Shown here one piece after another: positions 16,605-24,753 of a stretch of 39,366 nt of DNA. The number at the start of each line of letters is the position of its first letter. Position 1 is the stretch's first letter. The position numbers and the translations under genes are program-made. Below the pieces are notes generated by a model. The model did not search any database and was not told where the DNA came from. It saw nothing but the letters and a program-made list of their open reading frames with translations. Origin of the DNA: Bacteroidales bacterium M5 (GTDB lineage Bacteria; Bacteroidota; Bacteroidia; Bacteroidales; Muribaculaceae); the NCBI GenBank assembly GCA_001689535.1, contig LUJP01000066.1, positions 1 through 39,366 of the forward strand, given 5' to 3'.

Positions 16605-17527
16605 AGGTCGGTGAGTGCGGCGGGATTGTTTCGGGGATGGCAGGAGAGAATTTCACTGCGGAGCCTTGAGGAATCGATATGTATGTAAATCTCGGTGGTG
16701 GCTATGCTTTCGTGGCCGAGCATCTGCTGGATAGCGCGCAGATTGGCGCCCCCTTCAAGCAGATGGGTGGCAAAGGAATGTCGCAGAGTGTGGGGCGAGA
16801 CTTCGCGTTTGATTCCCGCGAGATCGGCGAGGCGTTTCACGATATAGAAAATCATCACGCGGGTGAGCCGGCGTCCGCGGCGCGAGATAAAAAGCATGTT
16901 TTCCTCGCCGGGCTTCACGTTGATGTCGGCGCGCTCCACGAGCCAGCGGCGAATCTCGGCAGCAGCCACAGGCGATAGGGGCACAAGGCGTTCCTTGGAG
17001 CCTTTGCCTCGTACCACTACGTATTCCTCGTCGAGGTACACGCGGCTGATTTCAAGATTTATAAGCTCGCTGACACGGAGACCGCACCCATAGAGCGTCT
17101 CCATGATGGCGTGGTTGCGGACGGCCTCGGGCGATGCGGGGTCGATGGCGGAAATCATGGCGTCGATTTCGTCGACGCTGAGAATCTCCGGGAGGTGTCG
17201 GCCCGGCTTGGGATTCTCCAGAAGTATGGCAGGATTGGAATCGAGGTATCCTTCCATTTTCAGGAAGCGGAAGAAGGATTTCACACCAGAGATTATGCGG
17301 GAGCGCGAGCGGGGAGATATGCCGAGGTCGAAAAGGTCGGCGGCGAAGGCCTGGAGATGGGAAAGGGTGACATCGTTGAGCGATACGCCTTCTTCGGTCA
17401 GATAGGAGATGAGTTTGGCGACGTCGGCCAGGTAGGCGGTGCGGGTGTTGTCGGAGAGGCCCCGTTCGAGCACAAGAAACGCCTCGAATCCAGCAATGGC
17501 TTTTTCGGTGTCGTCAATCTTTCTCAT
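16601..17527 (-). CDS. xerD: Tyrosine recombinase XerD
   Basis: Site-specific recombinase of the chromosome dimer resolution system. The 308-aa protein has an N-terminal SAM-like core-binding domain (residues about 10-95) and a C-terminal catalytic domain. Catalytic residues are R151 (GCGLRVSEL), K175 (RGKGSKERL), H246 and R249 (HTLRHSFATHL), H272 (LGHESI) and nucleophile Y281 (TEIYIHID). Length and motifs are those of housekeeping XerD, not of a phage integrase. It sits in a compact operon after yfhO and the methyltransferase-like gene and overlaps gluQ by 4 nt. Distinction from XerC rests on overall similarity. Confidence 0.9.
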   Translation of the reverse strand: MRKIDDTEKAIAGFEAFLVLERGLSDNTRTAYLADVAKLISYLTEEGVSLNDVTLSHLQAFAADLFDLGISPRSRSRIISGVKSFFRFLKMEGYLDSNPAILLENPKPGRHLPEILSVDEIDAMISAIDPASPEAVRNHAIMETLYGCGLRVSELINLEISRVYLDEEYVVVRGKGSKERLVPLSPVAAAEIRRWLVERADINVKPGEENMLFISRRGRRLTRVMIFYIVKRLADLAGIKREVSPHTLRHSFATHLLEGGANLRAIQQMLGHESIATTEIYIHIDSSRLRSEILSCHPRNNPAALTDL

Positions 17528-17541
17528 GGCGGAGAGGAATG

Positions 17542-18045
17542 TCAGTCGGTGAGTTCGAATGCCTGGCGCGGCAGATGGGGCAGTCCCACGTAAACGGAGC
17601 CTGACGAGCCGTTAAACGACATGCCGAAGGCCGGAGCGCAGTGAGCTACCGGGTCGGAATAAGGAAGAGTGGAGAATAGGACAGCTCCGGGTTCCGGAGT
17701 GCCCTGGAACGGACCGGCACAAATCATGAACGGGGCCTTTCCGGTGACAATGGTTGCCGAGGGCATGGCTGCCTCCAGGGCGGCGATCATTGCGGGAGAG
17801 AGGGAGATACCGGGCTGCAGGCCGACGCAAGCCGGACGGAAACGGAGGGCGACGCGAAAGAGCAGCCTGGAGGTGGCCGCATCGCGGCGCGAGACGGCGA
17901 GTGAGGCAATGCGGGCGTAGCAATAGTAGGCACAGGGCTGTGCGAGCACCTGCCTGATGAACTCAAAGGCAAACGGAGAGTGGACGCCGAAGCCTCGCGA
18001 GCGAAGGCGGCGCGAGAGGGGATGCTTAGCCCACTGTAGATTCAT
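17542..18045 (-). CDS. Degenerate class I methyltransferase-like protein
   Basis: A 167-aa protein whose N-terminus, RSRGFGVHSPFAFEFI, is the hallmark of a Bacteroidota family of SAM-dependent methyltransferase-like proteins. The stretch where a SAM-binding motif would be expected reads VGLQPGISLSPAMIAALEAAMP and lacks the usual Gly-rich pattern. The protein is also shorter than I expect for the family (around 230-250 aa). I start it at the ATG at 18045; the open frame upstream adds 16 residues inside yfhO. It overlaps the yfhO stop by 20 nt and precedes xerD by 14 nt. Methyltransferase activity looks doubtful; it may be a decaying or repurposed copy. Confidence 0.6.
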   Translation of the reverse strand: MNLQWAKHPLSRRLRSRGFGVHSPFAFEFIRQVLAQPCAYYCYARIASLAVSRRDAATSRLLFRVALRFRPACVGLQPGISLSPAMIAALEAAMPSATIVTGKAPFMICAGPFQGTPEPGAVLFSTLPYSDPVAHCAPAFGMSFNGSSGSVYVGLPHLPRQAFELTD

Positions 18046-20611
18046 GCGCGGGGACGGTTTCGGCTTTCCGACGGCCGATGATATAGAGCGCAAGGGCTGC
18101 GGCGAGAGCTATGTAGATGATAATCACGGCTATGGTGGCCGCGGTGTCGGTAGCGTGGAGCGAGGCGGGATCGAAGCGCATCTCCACGGTGTGGCTGCCG
18201 GCAGGGAGCCTGATGGCACGCAACAGATAGTTTACGCGGCCGATTTCCACGGGCTGACCGTCGACGGTGGCAGTCCATCCCCATGGGAAGAACACCTCCG
18301 AGAACACGGCCACGCCTCCGCGGGCGCTCTCGGCGTGGTAGGTGAGACGGTTGGGAGCGTAGGTGGTGAGGCGGATGGTATCGGAGGCGGCGCGCGGTGC
18401 GGAGGAACCGAGAACGTCGCTGAAACGGCGGTCGGCTACGGCTGTGCGCGCGGGATCGATGATGTCGAGAGCGGCCATTTCGGCATCGGCGCCGTCAACG
18501 TAGGCCACGGAGTCGACAAACCATGCGTTGCCGAGGGCCTCCTCGTTCTGAAGCGGAGTGCCGGTATAGTCAACTATATAGCGGGCGTTGAGCATGTTGA
18601 CGGCATTCCAGTCGCCTGCCGAGGGATTCCCGGAAAGGAATGGCTGGAAGTGACGGTCTATGAGGTCCTGATAACGGGTGAGCTTGGCGGCGTGGTAGCC
18701 TCCGATGGTCTTGTGGCGGTAGGACGGGCCGGGCTGCCAGAACTGGGGCATATTGAGCACACGGTAGCTCGTGACGGTGTCGGCGAGGATGGTGCGGTCG
18801 GCATCGGTGAGCGGGAACGGGTCGCCGCGGCTGAGGCGCTTGGGCACGAAGCTCTCGGTGTCGAGATAGCGCTTGTTGACAAGGAAGAGGTCGCCGCACA
18901 CGAGCGTTCCGGCTATCACTGCAGCGAGGCCGAGGGAGAGTTTGCCGAAAAGGTAGAGCAGGAGAACGCCGAGACCGGAGGCCGCTATGATGAAGCTGCG
19001 CATGGCGTCGGCGCGCACCATGGAGTAGCGGAGATTCTCAATGGCTCCGAATATGCGGGGATTGTTGAGTGAGAAGGCCTGAAGGGTAGCGGCGTCGGCG
19101 CCCTGGGCGGCGAGCTGCTGGGAAATCATGGCGTCGGTCTGACGGTCGGTATCGGTCACCGCAGAGCCGAAGATGGAGGGCGCGATTATGGCCAGAAGGC
19201 AGATTCCCAGCGCAATGCCGAAGCCCCACGCAATGCCGCGGCGGTTGCGCGCAAGCGATTCGGCGGGACGGCCTGTGAAAATCTGCTGCAGCGCCATGGC
19301 CGCGAGTAGGGGCATGGTGAATTCGGCTATCACCAGAATGCTCTCCACGGTTCGGAACTTATTGTACATTGGCATGTAGTCAATCATGATATCGGTGAGC
19401 CACATGCAGTTGCGCCCCAGAGCAAGGAGAATGGAGAACACCGTGAGAATCACGAGCGCCCATTTGAGCGGGCCGCGCACCATGAAGCATCCGGCAAGGA
19501 ACAGCGCGAAAATCAGCGCGCCGATATAGACGGGGCCGTTGGTAGGCTCCGGCTCGCCGAAATACTGGCCTACGTAGCCCAGATAATAGGCTTCGTCGGG
19601 GGAAATGGAGCCGTTTTTCACCATTTCCTTGGCTTCGTCGAGGTCGGCGAGAGTGAGCATCTTGTTAGATCCTTTCTCGGGTTTGACAGTGGCGCCTCCC
19701 TTGATGTCGGGGATGAGGAGGGTGAAGGTCTCGGCGCCGCCGTAGCTGTACTGGGTAATGTAGTCGCGGTCGAGGCCGGCCTCGGAGCCTGCCGAGGTAT
19801 CTGTGCGGGTCAGCTCGGAATGGCCTCCGCGCATGGTCTCCTTGGAGTATTCGTAGGTGTAGTAGAGGCTCGGGAGGTTGGCCGTCACGGCAGCCACGCC
19901 GGCTACGGCGAGGGAGCCTGTGGCTATGAGCCAGCGGCGCATCTCACGGGCTTTGACGGCCTTGATGAGAGCCACGATGACGAAGGCGAGAATCACGAAC
20001 AGGAAGTAGTAGGACATCTGCACGTGGTTGCTTGCAATCTGCATCATGGCGAAGAGGGCGGCTATTGCCGCTCCTGCAAGATAACGGCCGCGGTAGCAGA
20101 GAATTATGCCGGCGATTGTGGGCGGGATATAGGCGAGGGTGACGAACTTCCAGATGTGGCCGGCACCGATAAGAATCACGAAATAGGATGAGAATCCGTA
20201 GGCTATGGCTCCGATGAGGGCCACATACCACCGCATGCGCATGGTCATGAGCAGGATGAAGAAGCCAAGCATCATCATCATCACGAGGTTGGCGGGAGCC
20301 GGAAGGCCGAAGCCCATCACGGTGTTGATCCAGCGGAAGAGCGCCCCGGAGGGGTAGGAGGGGGAGATCTGGAAGGTGGGCATGCCGGAGAACACAGAGT
20401 TGGTCCAGCGGGATGTCTCGCCAGTGGCTTCGTGGAATGCCTTGACTTCCTGGCCTATGGCTATGCCCTGCTGGGTGTCGTACTGCTGGAGCACGTTGCC
20501 CTGGGCGGCGTCGGGGTAGAAGTAGACGAAGGCTATTATGGCCATGAGCGCCAGGGATATGAGGGTGCCTAGGAATGTGCGGCTGCGGAGGGCTTGCTTG
20601 GTGCGGTTCAT
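18026..20611 (-). CDS. YfhO-family polytopic membrane protein
   Basis: An 861-aa integral membrane protein with more than ten hydrophobic segments. The first is at residues 14-31; others cluster at 105-240, 375-460 and 550-590. A large extracytoplasmic C-terminal part (about 600-830) is followed by a final membrane segment near 835-850. The conserved start, with YFYPDAAQGNVLQQYD and SVFSGMPTFQ, is typical of the YfhO family (GT-C-like fold). In Firmicutes YfhO helps glycosylate teichoic acids; in Bacteroidota the substrate is unknown, and a lipid-linked sugar transfer role is inferred. A near-consensus TAACTTTA lies just upstream. It is the first gene of the yfhO-methyltransferase-like-xerD-gluQ run. 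Confidence 0.85.
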   Translation of the reverse strand: MNRTKQALRSRTFLGTLISLALMAIIAFVYFYPDAAQGNVLQQYDTQQGIAIGQEVKAFHEATGETSRWTNSVFSGMPTFQISPSYPSGALFRWINTVMGFGLPAPANLVMMMMLGFFILLMTMRMRWYVALIGAIAYGFSSYFVILIGAGHIWKFVTLAYIPPTIAGIILCYRGRYLAGAAIAALFAMMQIASNHVQMSYYFLFVILAFVIVALIKAVKAREMRRWLIATGSLAVAGVAAVTANLPSLYYTYEYSKETMRGGHSELTRTDTSAGSEAGLDRDYITQYSYGGAETFTLLIPDIKGGATVKPEKGSNKMLTLADLDEAKEMVKNGSISPDEAYYLGYVGQYFGEPEPTNGPVYIGALIFALFLAGCFMVRGPLKWALVILTVFSILLALGRNCMWLTDIMIDYMPMYNKFRTVESILVIAEFTMPLLAAMALQQIFTGRPAESLARNRRGIAWGFGIALGICLLAIIAPSIFGSAVTDTDRQTDAMISQQLAAQGADAATLQAFSLNNPRIFGAIENLRYSMVRADAMRSFIIAASGLGVLLLYLFGKLSLGLAAVIAGTLVCGDLFLVNKRYLDTESFVPKRLSRGDPFPLTDADRTILADTVTSYRVLNMPQFWQPGPSYRHKTIGGYHAAKLTRYQDLIDRHFQPFLSGNPSAGDWNAVNMLNARYIVDYTGTPLQNEEALGNAWFVDSVAYVDGADAEMAALDIIDPARTAVADRRFSDVLGSSAPRAASDTIRLTTYAPNRLTYHAESARGGVAVFSEVFFPWGWTATVDGQPVEIGRVNYLLRAIRLPAGSHTVEMRFDPASLHATDTAATIAVIIIYIALAAALALYIIGRRKAETVPAHESTVG

Positions 20612-20674
20612 TGCGGAGTTGGATTTTGGGCCTAAAGTTACTAAAAAAAATTGAGGAAGGAACAGGATGGCTAT

Positions 20675-20704
20675 GGACGGCCGGAGGCCGACCCTCCCAG
20701 GGGG
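20675..20704. repeat. Variable-core hairpin repeat, isolated copy
   Basis: GGAC-GGCC-GGA-GGCC-GACC followed by CTCCCAGGGGG. It has the same flanks as the units at 24321-24428, but the palindromic core is GGCC/GGCC instead of GGCG/CGCC, so pairing is preserved. It lies upstream of yfhO and downstream of the tricorn protease gene. Confidence 0.7.
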
Positions 20705-20726
20705 TAGCCGAGATAGCTGAAATAGG

Positions 20727-20766
20727 AAGGCGTTGCGTCAAATTTTGGTGTTTGACGCAACGCCTT
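20727..20766 (-). terminator. Perfect 16-bp hairpin after the tricorn protease gene
   Basis: AAGGCGTTGCGTCAAA (20727-20742) and its exact reverse complement (20751-20766) enclose an 8-nt loop, 31 nt past the protease stop. No strong T tract follows on either strand, so it may block 3' decay or act as an imperfect terminator. Confidence 0.65.
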
Positions 20767-20797
20767 GGGTGGGATTTCGAGTTCTAATATTTAATCG

Positions 20798-23700
20798 TTA
20801 GAGGCCGAGGGATTTGAATGTGCGGGGAGCGGGGACGGGGGGAAGGGGTTTGCGGTCCTTGAGCTGGTCGAGGGCTACCTGGATGGCTTTGTCGAGCTGC
20901 TGGTCGATGCCGGCTTCTTCCTTCACGGGGTCGTTGTCGATGAGGATGTCGGGGTCAACGCCGTGGTTTTCAACAATCCACTGGCCGGTGGCGGCGTCGT
21001 AGTTGGTGAAGAAAGGCACGCGCACATCGGTTCCGTCCATGTAGGGGAGCGAGCCGCTGATGCCGATGATACCGCCCCAGGTGCGGGTTCCCACTACGGT
21101 GCCGAGCTTGTTGGCCTTGAAGCTCCAGGGGAAGAGGTCGCCGTCGCTGGCTGAATATTTGTTGATCAGGAGCACTTTCGGGCCGGTATGGGAGCCGTCG
21201 GGGACGGTGCCTGTGAGATTGGAGCCGCGGCGCATTGTCATGCGGTAGGGGCGGCGCATCAGGCGTTCGATGATCATGGGGCTCACGTTGCCGCCGCCGT
21301 TGGCGCGGTCGTCGATTATGAGGGCTTCCTTGTCGAGCTGCGGATAGAAATAGCGTGCGAACTCGTTGAGGCCTTCGGGACCCATGTCGGGGATGTAGAT
21401 GTAGCCCACGCGGCCGTCGGTGGCCTTGTCGACGCGGTCGATGTTGCGGCGCACCCACTGGAGATGGCGCAGAGGATATTCATTGTCAAGGGGTTTGACA
21501 ACGACCTTGCGGGCTGCTTTGGTCGATCCGGCGGGAGCGATGGTAAGCTCGGTGAGCACGCCGGCTTTTCCGGCGAGGAGCGTCTGGATGTTGGCAACGG
21601 TGTCGGTGGCGATGCCGTCGATTGCGGTGATGACGTCACCGGCCTTAACGCCTGTGCCGGGCTGAGCCAGAGGGGAAACGAGTTCCTTGGAGTAGGGAGC
21701 GCCCTCGAGGATGGCGTCGATACGGTAGCCGCCTTTCACGCGGCTGATGTCGGCGCCCAGCAGACCCATGGAGACGCGGGGAGCTTCGGGTTTCTCGCCG
21801 GGATTAACGTAGGCGTGGCCGCAGGCAAGCTCGGATATCATCTCGCCAATCAGGTAGTTGAGGTCGAGGCGTGTCTTCACCCAGGGAAGCAGGGCGGCAT
21901 ATTTGTCGTGGATGGCTTTCCAGTCTACGCCGTGCATGTTTTCGAGGTAGAATCCGTCGCGATAGGCGCGCCAGGTCTCGTTGAAAATCTGCGCCCACTC
22001 GGCGGGATAGTCGATGACGGCCACCATGTCGGAGAGGTCGACGGGCTTTTCAAGCTTCACTTTCGATGCCGAAAGGGGGCCGGTGTAGATTTTTTCACCT
22101 ATTATATATAAGGCGTGCTTTCCGTCGGCAGCGGGGATCATCATGGCGTCGGCCACGGCGTTGTCCTCGGCCTTGGCAAGGTCGAAGGCGCGGGTGGAGC
22201 GGCGCGAGGAGTACCACACGGTCTTGCCGTCGGAGTAGACGGGACGGTAGTTGCCGGCCTGGAGGGGAAGCTTGACTATGCGTCCGGGGAGGCCTTCGGG
22301 GTCGATGGTGACGGTGGGGGCGGGCTGGGGTTTAGCGGACTCTGCGGACTTTACAGACTTTACGGACTCTACGGACTTGGCTGGTTTGTCGGTGTCGGTG
22401 GAGAGTTTTTCGTCTTCGGGGAGGAGGGGCGAGGGGGTGTCGGCGGCGAGCATTGCCATGTAGATGCCGCCCATATTGTTGTAGACGTGGTTCCACTCAA
22501 GCTGCCCGTAGGTGGGGTTGAAGTCGCGCTCGGAGGTGAAGATGAGGTAGCGGCCGTCGGAGGAGAATATCGGCGAGGATGAGTCGTACCATTTTTCGGT
22601 CACGGGATACTCTTTTCCGTCGGCGAGGGAGCGCACGTAGATCACGCCCATCTGGTTGGCGCCGGAGCGAGAGTAGGCTATCCAGCGGCTGTCGGGCGAT
22701 ACGGCTATGCCGCGCATTTCGTGCTCGGGGTTGGTGAAGAGCACGGTCTTTGCGCCAGATGCGGGGTCAACGCTCACCACACGATTCTTGCGGTCGGTGT
22801 AGATGATGCGGCGGGAGTCGGGCGTCCACTGGAGGGCGCGGATGTAGGTGTCGTTGCCTTTGGTGAGCTGGCGGGGAGTGGAGCCGTCGGCATCTTTGAG
22901 CCAGATTTCGGTCTCGCCGGTGGCATCGGAGATGTAGGCTATCGACTTGCCGTCGGGGCTCCACACGGCAGCGCGGTCGTGGGCGCCGGGAGTGCGGGTG
23001 ATGTTGCGTGTCACGCCTTTGCCGGCTGCGGGGACGTCGAACACTTCGCCGCGGGCCGTCACGGCCATGCGCTCGGCTGCAGGCGAGGGGCTGGCGTTGG
23101 TTATGCGGTCGGCCACGGACTGCTGCTGCGGACGGGCGTAGACGTTGTCGGCGGCGAGGGTGATGTTGATTTTGCGCGACTGGCGTGTGGCTGGATTGAA
23201 GGCATAGATGTAGCCGCCTTTCTCAAACACGATGGTGTGGCCGTCGGACGAGGGGAACTTGATGTCGAAGTCGGAGAAGTCGGTCACTTTCTCGGTTTTG
23301 CCTGTGAGGGTGTTGTAGGCGAAGAGGTTCATGGTCATATCGCGGTCGGAGATGAAGAAAATCTCATCGCCGATCCACATCGGGGCGATGTCCTGGGCGG
23401 GATTGGAGGTGATGTTGGTCACGGTGCCTTTAGCGGGGTCGTAGATCCAGATGTCGTCGGCCATTCCGCCACGATAGTATTTCCAGGTGCGGAATTCGCG
23501 CATCACGCGGTTGTAGGCCATGCGCTTTCCGTCGGGCGAGAAGGAGCAGAAACCGCCTTCGGGCAGGGGAATGCGGGTTGGCATGGAGCCGTCTGTGGGG
23601 GCTTTCCAGAGCTGGCCGTCGAATCCGTCGCCAATGCGGTTGCGGTATACGACCGTGCCGTCGGGCGCCCAGCCCATGGTGATGTTGTTGGGGCCCATGC

Positions 23701-24064
23701 GGTCGCCCAGGTCATCGCGCGAGTTTGTAGATGTGTAGGTGATGCGGCGGGGTTCGCCTCCGCGGGCATCCATCAGATATACTTCGGTGTTGCCGTCGTA
23801 TTGTCCGGTGAAAGCTATCTGCCGGCCGTCGGGCGAGAATCGAGGAAAAATCTCGTTGCCGATGTGGGATGTGAGGCGGCGTGCCTCGCCGCCGGCAAGC
23901 GGGGCGGTGTAGAGGTCGCCGGCGTAGCTGAACACCACGTCGCGGCCGTTTGTGGCCGGGAAGCGGAGCAGCCTTGCCTCGGGACCGGCTGTGGCGCCCG
24001 GAGCGGCTGCAGCCTGGGTGGCGGCTGCAGCGAGCAGCGAAAGAAGGGTGAATTGCTTTTTCAT
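20798..24064 (-). CDS. Tricorn-type S41 protease, exported
   Basis: A 1088-aa exported protease. The signal peptide is KKQFTLLSLLAAAATQAAAA. A WD40-like (PD40) beta-propeller region follows with many SPDGR-type repeats (residues about 40-330 and 340-550), then a low-complexity linker near 561-575, a tricorn core domain, a PDZ domain with GVKAGDVITAIDG, and the S41 catalytic domain. Expected catalytic elements are the His of CGHAYV and the Ser of NKYSASDGDLFPW near residue 970; RANGGGN and GTRTWGGIIG are also present. Tricorn homologues degrade oligopeptides. I start at MKK (24064) because the -7 element at 24103-24110 would put transcription start downstream of the ATG at 24100. The linker carries a nonamer array in frame (22338-22382). 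Confidence 0.9.
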   Translation of the reverse strand: MKKQFTLLSLLAAAATQAAAAPGATAGPEARLLRFPATNGRDVVFSYAGDLYTAPLAGGEARRLTSHIGNEIFPRFSPDGRQIAFTGQYDGNTEVYLMDARGGEPRRITYTSTNSRDDLGDRMGPNNITMGWAPDGTVVYRNRIGDGFDGQLWKAPTDGSMPTRIPLPEGGFCSFSPDGKRMAYNRVMREFRTWKYYRGGMADDIWIYDPAKGTVTNITSNPAQDIAPMWIGDEIFFISDRDMTMNLFAYNTLTGKTEKVTDFSDFDIKFPSSDGHTIVFEKGGYIYAFNPATRQSRKINITLAADNVYARPQQQSVADRITNASPSPAAERMAVTARGEVFDVPAAGKGVTRNITRTPGAHDRAAVWSPDGKSIAYISDATGETEIWLKDADGSTPRQLTKGNDTYIRALQWTPDSRRIIYTDRKNRVVSVDPASGAKTVLFTNPEHEMRGIAVSPDSRWIAYSRSGANQMGVIYVRSLADGKEYPVTEKWYDSSSPIFSSDGRYLIFTSERDFNPTYGQLEWNHVYNNMGGIYMAMLAADTPSPLLPEDEKLSTDTDKPAKSVESVKSVKSAESAKPQPAPTVTIDPEGLPGRIVKLPLQAGNYRPVYSDGKTVWYSSRRSTRAFDLAKAEDNAVADAMMIPAADGKHALYIIGEKIYTGPLSASKVKLEKPVDLSDMVAVIDYPAEWAQIFNETWRAYRDGFYLENMHGVDWKAIHDKYAALLPWVKTRLDLNYLIGEMISELACGHAYVNPGEKPEAPRVSMGLLGADISRVKGGYRIDAILEGAPYSKELVSPLAQPGTGVKAGDVITAIDGIATDTVANIQTLLAGKAGVLTELTIAPAGSTKAARKVVVKPLDNEYPLRHLQWVRRNIDRVDKATDGRVGYIYIPDMGPEGLNEFARYFYPQLDKEALIIDDRANGGGNVSPMIIERLMRRPYRMTMRRGSNLTGTVPDGSHTGPKVLLINKYSASDGDLFPWSFKANKLGTVVGTRTWGGIIGISGSLPYMDGTDVRVPFFTNYDAATGQWIVENHGVDPDILIDNDPVKEEAGIDQQLDKAIQVALDQLKDRKPLPPVPAPRTFKSLGL
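22338..22382. repeat. Nonamer array B inside the tricorn protease CDS
   Basis: Five 9-bp units (GACTCTGCG, GACTTTACA, GACTTTACG, GACTCTACG, GACTTGGCT) of the same type as in intergenic arrays A and C. Read on the minus strand they encode AKSVESVKSVKSAES, a flexible linker between the propeller and the tricorn core. Confidence 0.85.
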
Positions 24065-24102
24065 AAGCTGTAAATGATTGGTTAAAATATGTTGTGCCAC
24101 GG

Positions 24103-24110
24103 CAAAGGTA
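24103..24110 (-). promoter_or_regulatory. -7 promoter element of the tricorn protease gene
   Basis: The minus strand reads TACCTTTG, matching TAnnTTTG, 38 nt upstream of the chosen ATG. No TTTG is seen at the right distance upstream. It argues against the ATG at 24100, which would fall at or before the transcript start. Confidence 0.5.
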
Positions 24111-24183
24111 CGTATTTTTTTGAGGAGAACCCATGCTGATGCGGATTGAGAGGCGTGCGGAGGTCCGGAGGTTCACCTGATAT

Positions 24184-24217
24184 TTATATATGGTGACTTT
24201 TTATATATGGTGACTTT
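24184..24217. repeat. 17-bp perfect tandem duplication
   Basis: TTATATATGGTGACTTT occurs twice in direct succession (24184-24200 and 24201-24217). It is intergenic, with no gene assigned. Confidence 0.9.
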
Positions 24218-24288
24218 TTTGGAGAGGGGATACATCGCGCCTATACCGCTTGGCGGAGAGAAACGGCAGCTCTCCTGCTGGTTGAGTG

Positions 24289-24310
24289 GTGTCGATGAGG
24301 ACATCGACAC
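24289..24310. repeat. Intergenic hairpin GTGTCGATG
   Basis: GTGTCGATG-AGGA-CATCGACAC, a perfect 9-bp stem with a 4-nt loop, standing directly before the array of variable-core repeats. It has no T tract and is not next to a gene end. Confidence 0.7.
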
Positions 24311-24320
24311 TCCATGAGAA

Positions 24321-24428
24321 GGACGGCGGGGACGCCGACCTTCCCAGGGTAACGGACGGTGATCTTCTTAGGGAAATGGACGGCGGGGACGCCGACCTTC
24401 CCAGGGCAGCAGACGCCGGCCTTCCCTG
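24321..24428. repeat. Array of four variable-core hairpin repeat units
   Basis: Two identical 29-bp units (24321-24349 and 24378-24406) begin GGACGGCGGGGACGCC and end CTTCCCAGGG. Two degenerate units lie at 24354-24373 and 24411-24428. Each is separated by about 4 bp. The core GGCG-GGGA-CGCC forms a small hairpin. A related isolated unit is at 20675-20704. Confidence 0.8.
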
Positions 24429-24556
24429 TTGCGAAACGTCGGCCAGAGCAGGCTGGTTGTAAAAATGGGTTTCTGTATGTTAAATAAGCCTTTTAGGGGT
24501 CGGAGGGATAATAAACGGGTCAAAAAATGCGTTTTGTCATAGAAAAAAACAACTGT
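24429..24556. other. Intergenic region with nothing recognised
   Basis: Between the repeat array and the susC promoter. It becomes AT-rich towards the promoter. No open frame with family resemblance and no strong hairpin seen. Confidence 0.4.
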
Positions 24557-24592
24557 TTTGTTGGAATTGTCGATGTTTTTATACTAAATTTG
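24557..24592 (+). promoter_or_regulatory. Promoter-like site of the susC/susD operon
   Basis: A clean -7 element TAAATTTG at 24585-24592, with TTTG at 24557-24560. The 24-bp spacer is longer than the consensus, so the -33 call is weak. Transcription would begin near 24600, leaving a leader of about 150 nt before the susC ATG. The leader holds a possible short GGAAG/CTTCC stem but no riboswitch I recognise. Confidence 0.5.
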
Positions 24593-24753
24593 CAGGTGGA
24601 AGGCTATAAGTGCGTGCTTGGTAACTTCCCGATGCCATGGAATCAATACCAATGTAAATTGTAGGAGACCATACAGGAAACTTGCCAATACCAATCGAAA
24701 TATAAACATTTTAGATACACATTTTTATTAATCAATCATTTTTTAACCAATCT

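Noticed and set aside
16601..17527. xerD as the integrase of a mobile element next to the tRNA genes
   Set aside because: Length, motifs and operon setting are those of housekeeping XerD. No att repeats, cargo or other mobility genes are present.
22721..24073. 450-codon antisense open frame opposite the tricorn protease
   Set aside because: Same cause: low stop frequency in a GC-rich antisense frame, with no recognisable protein features.
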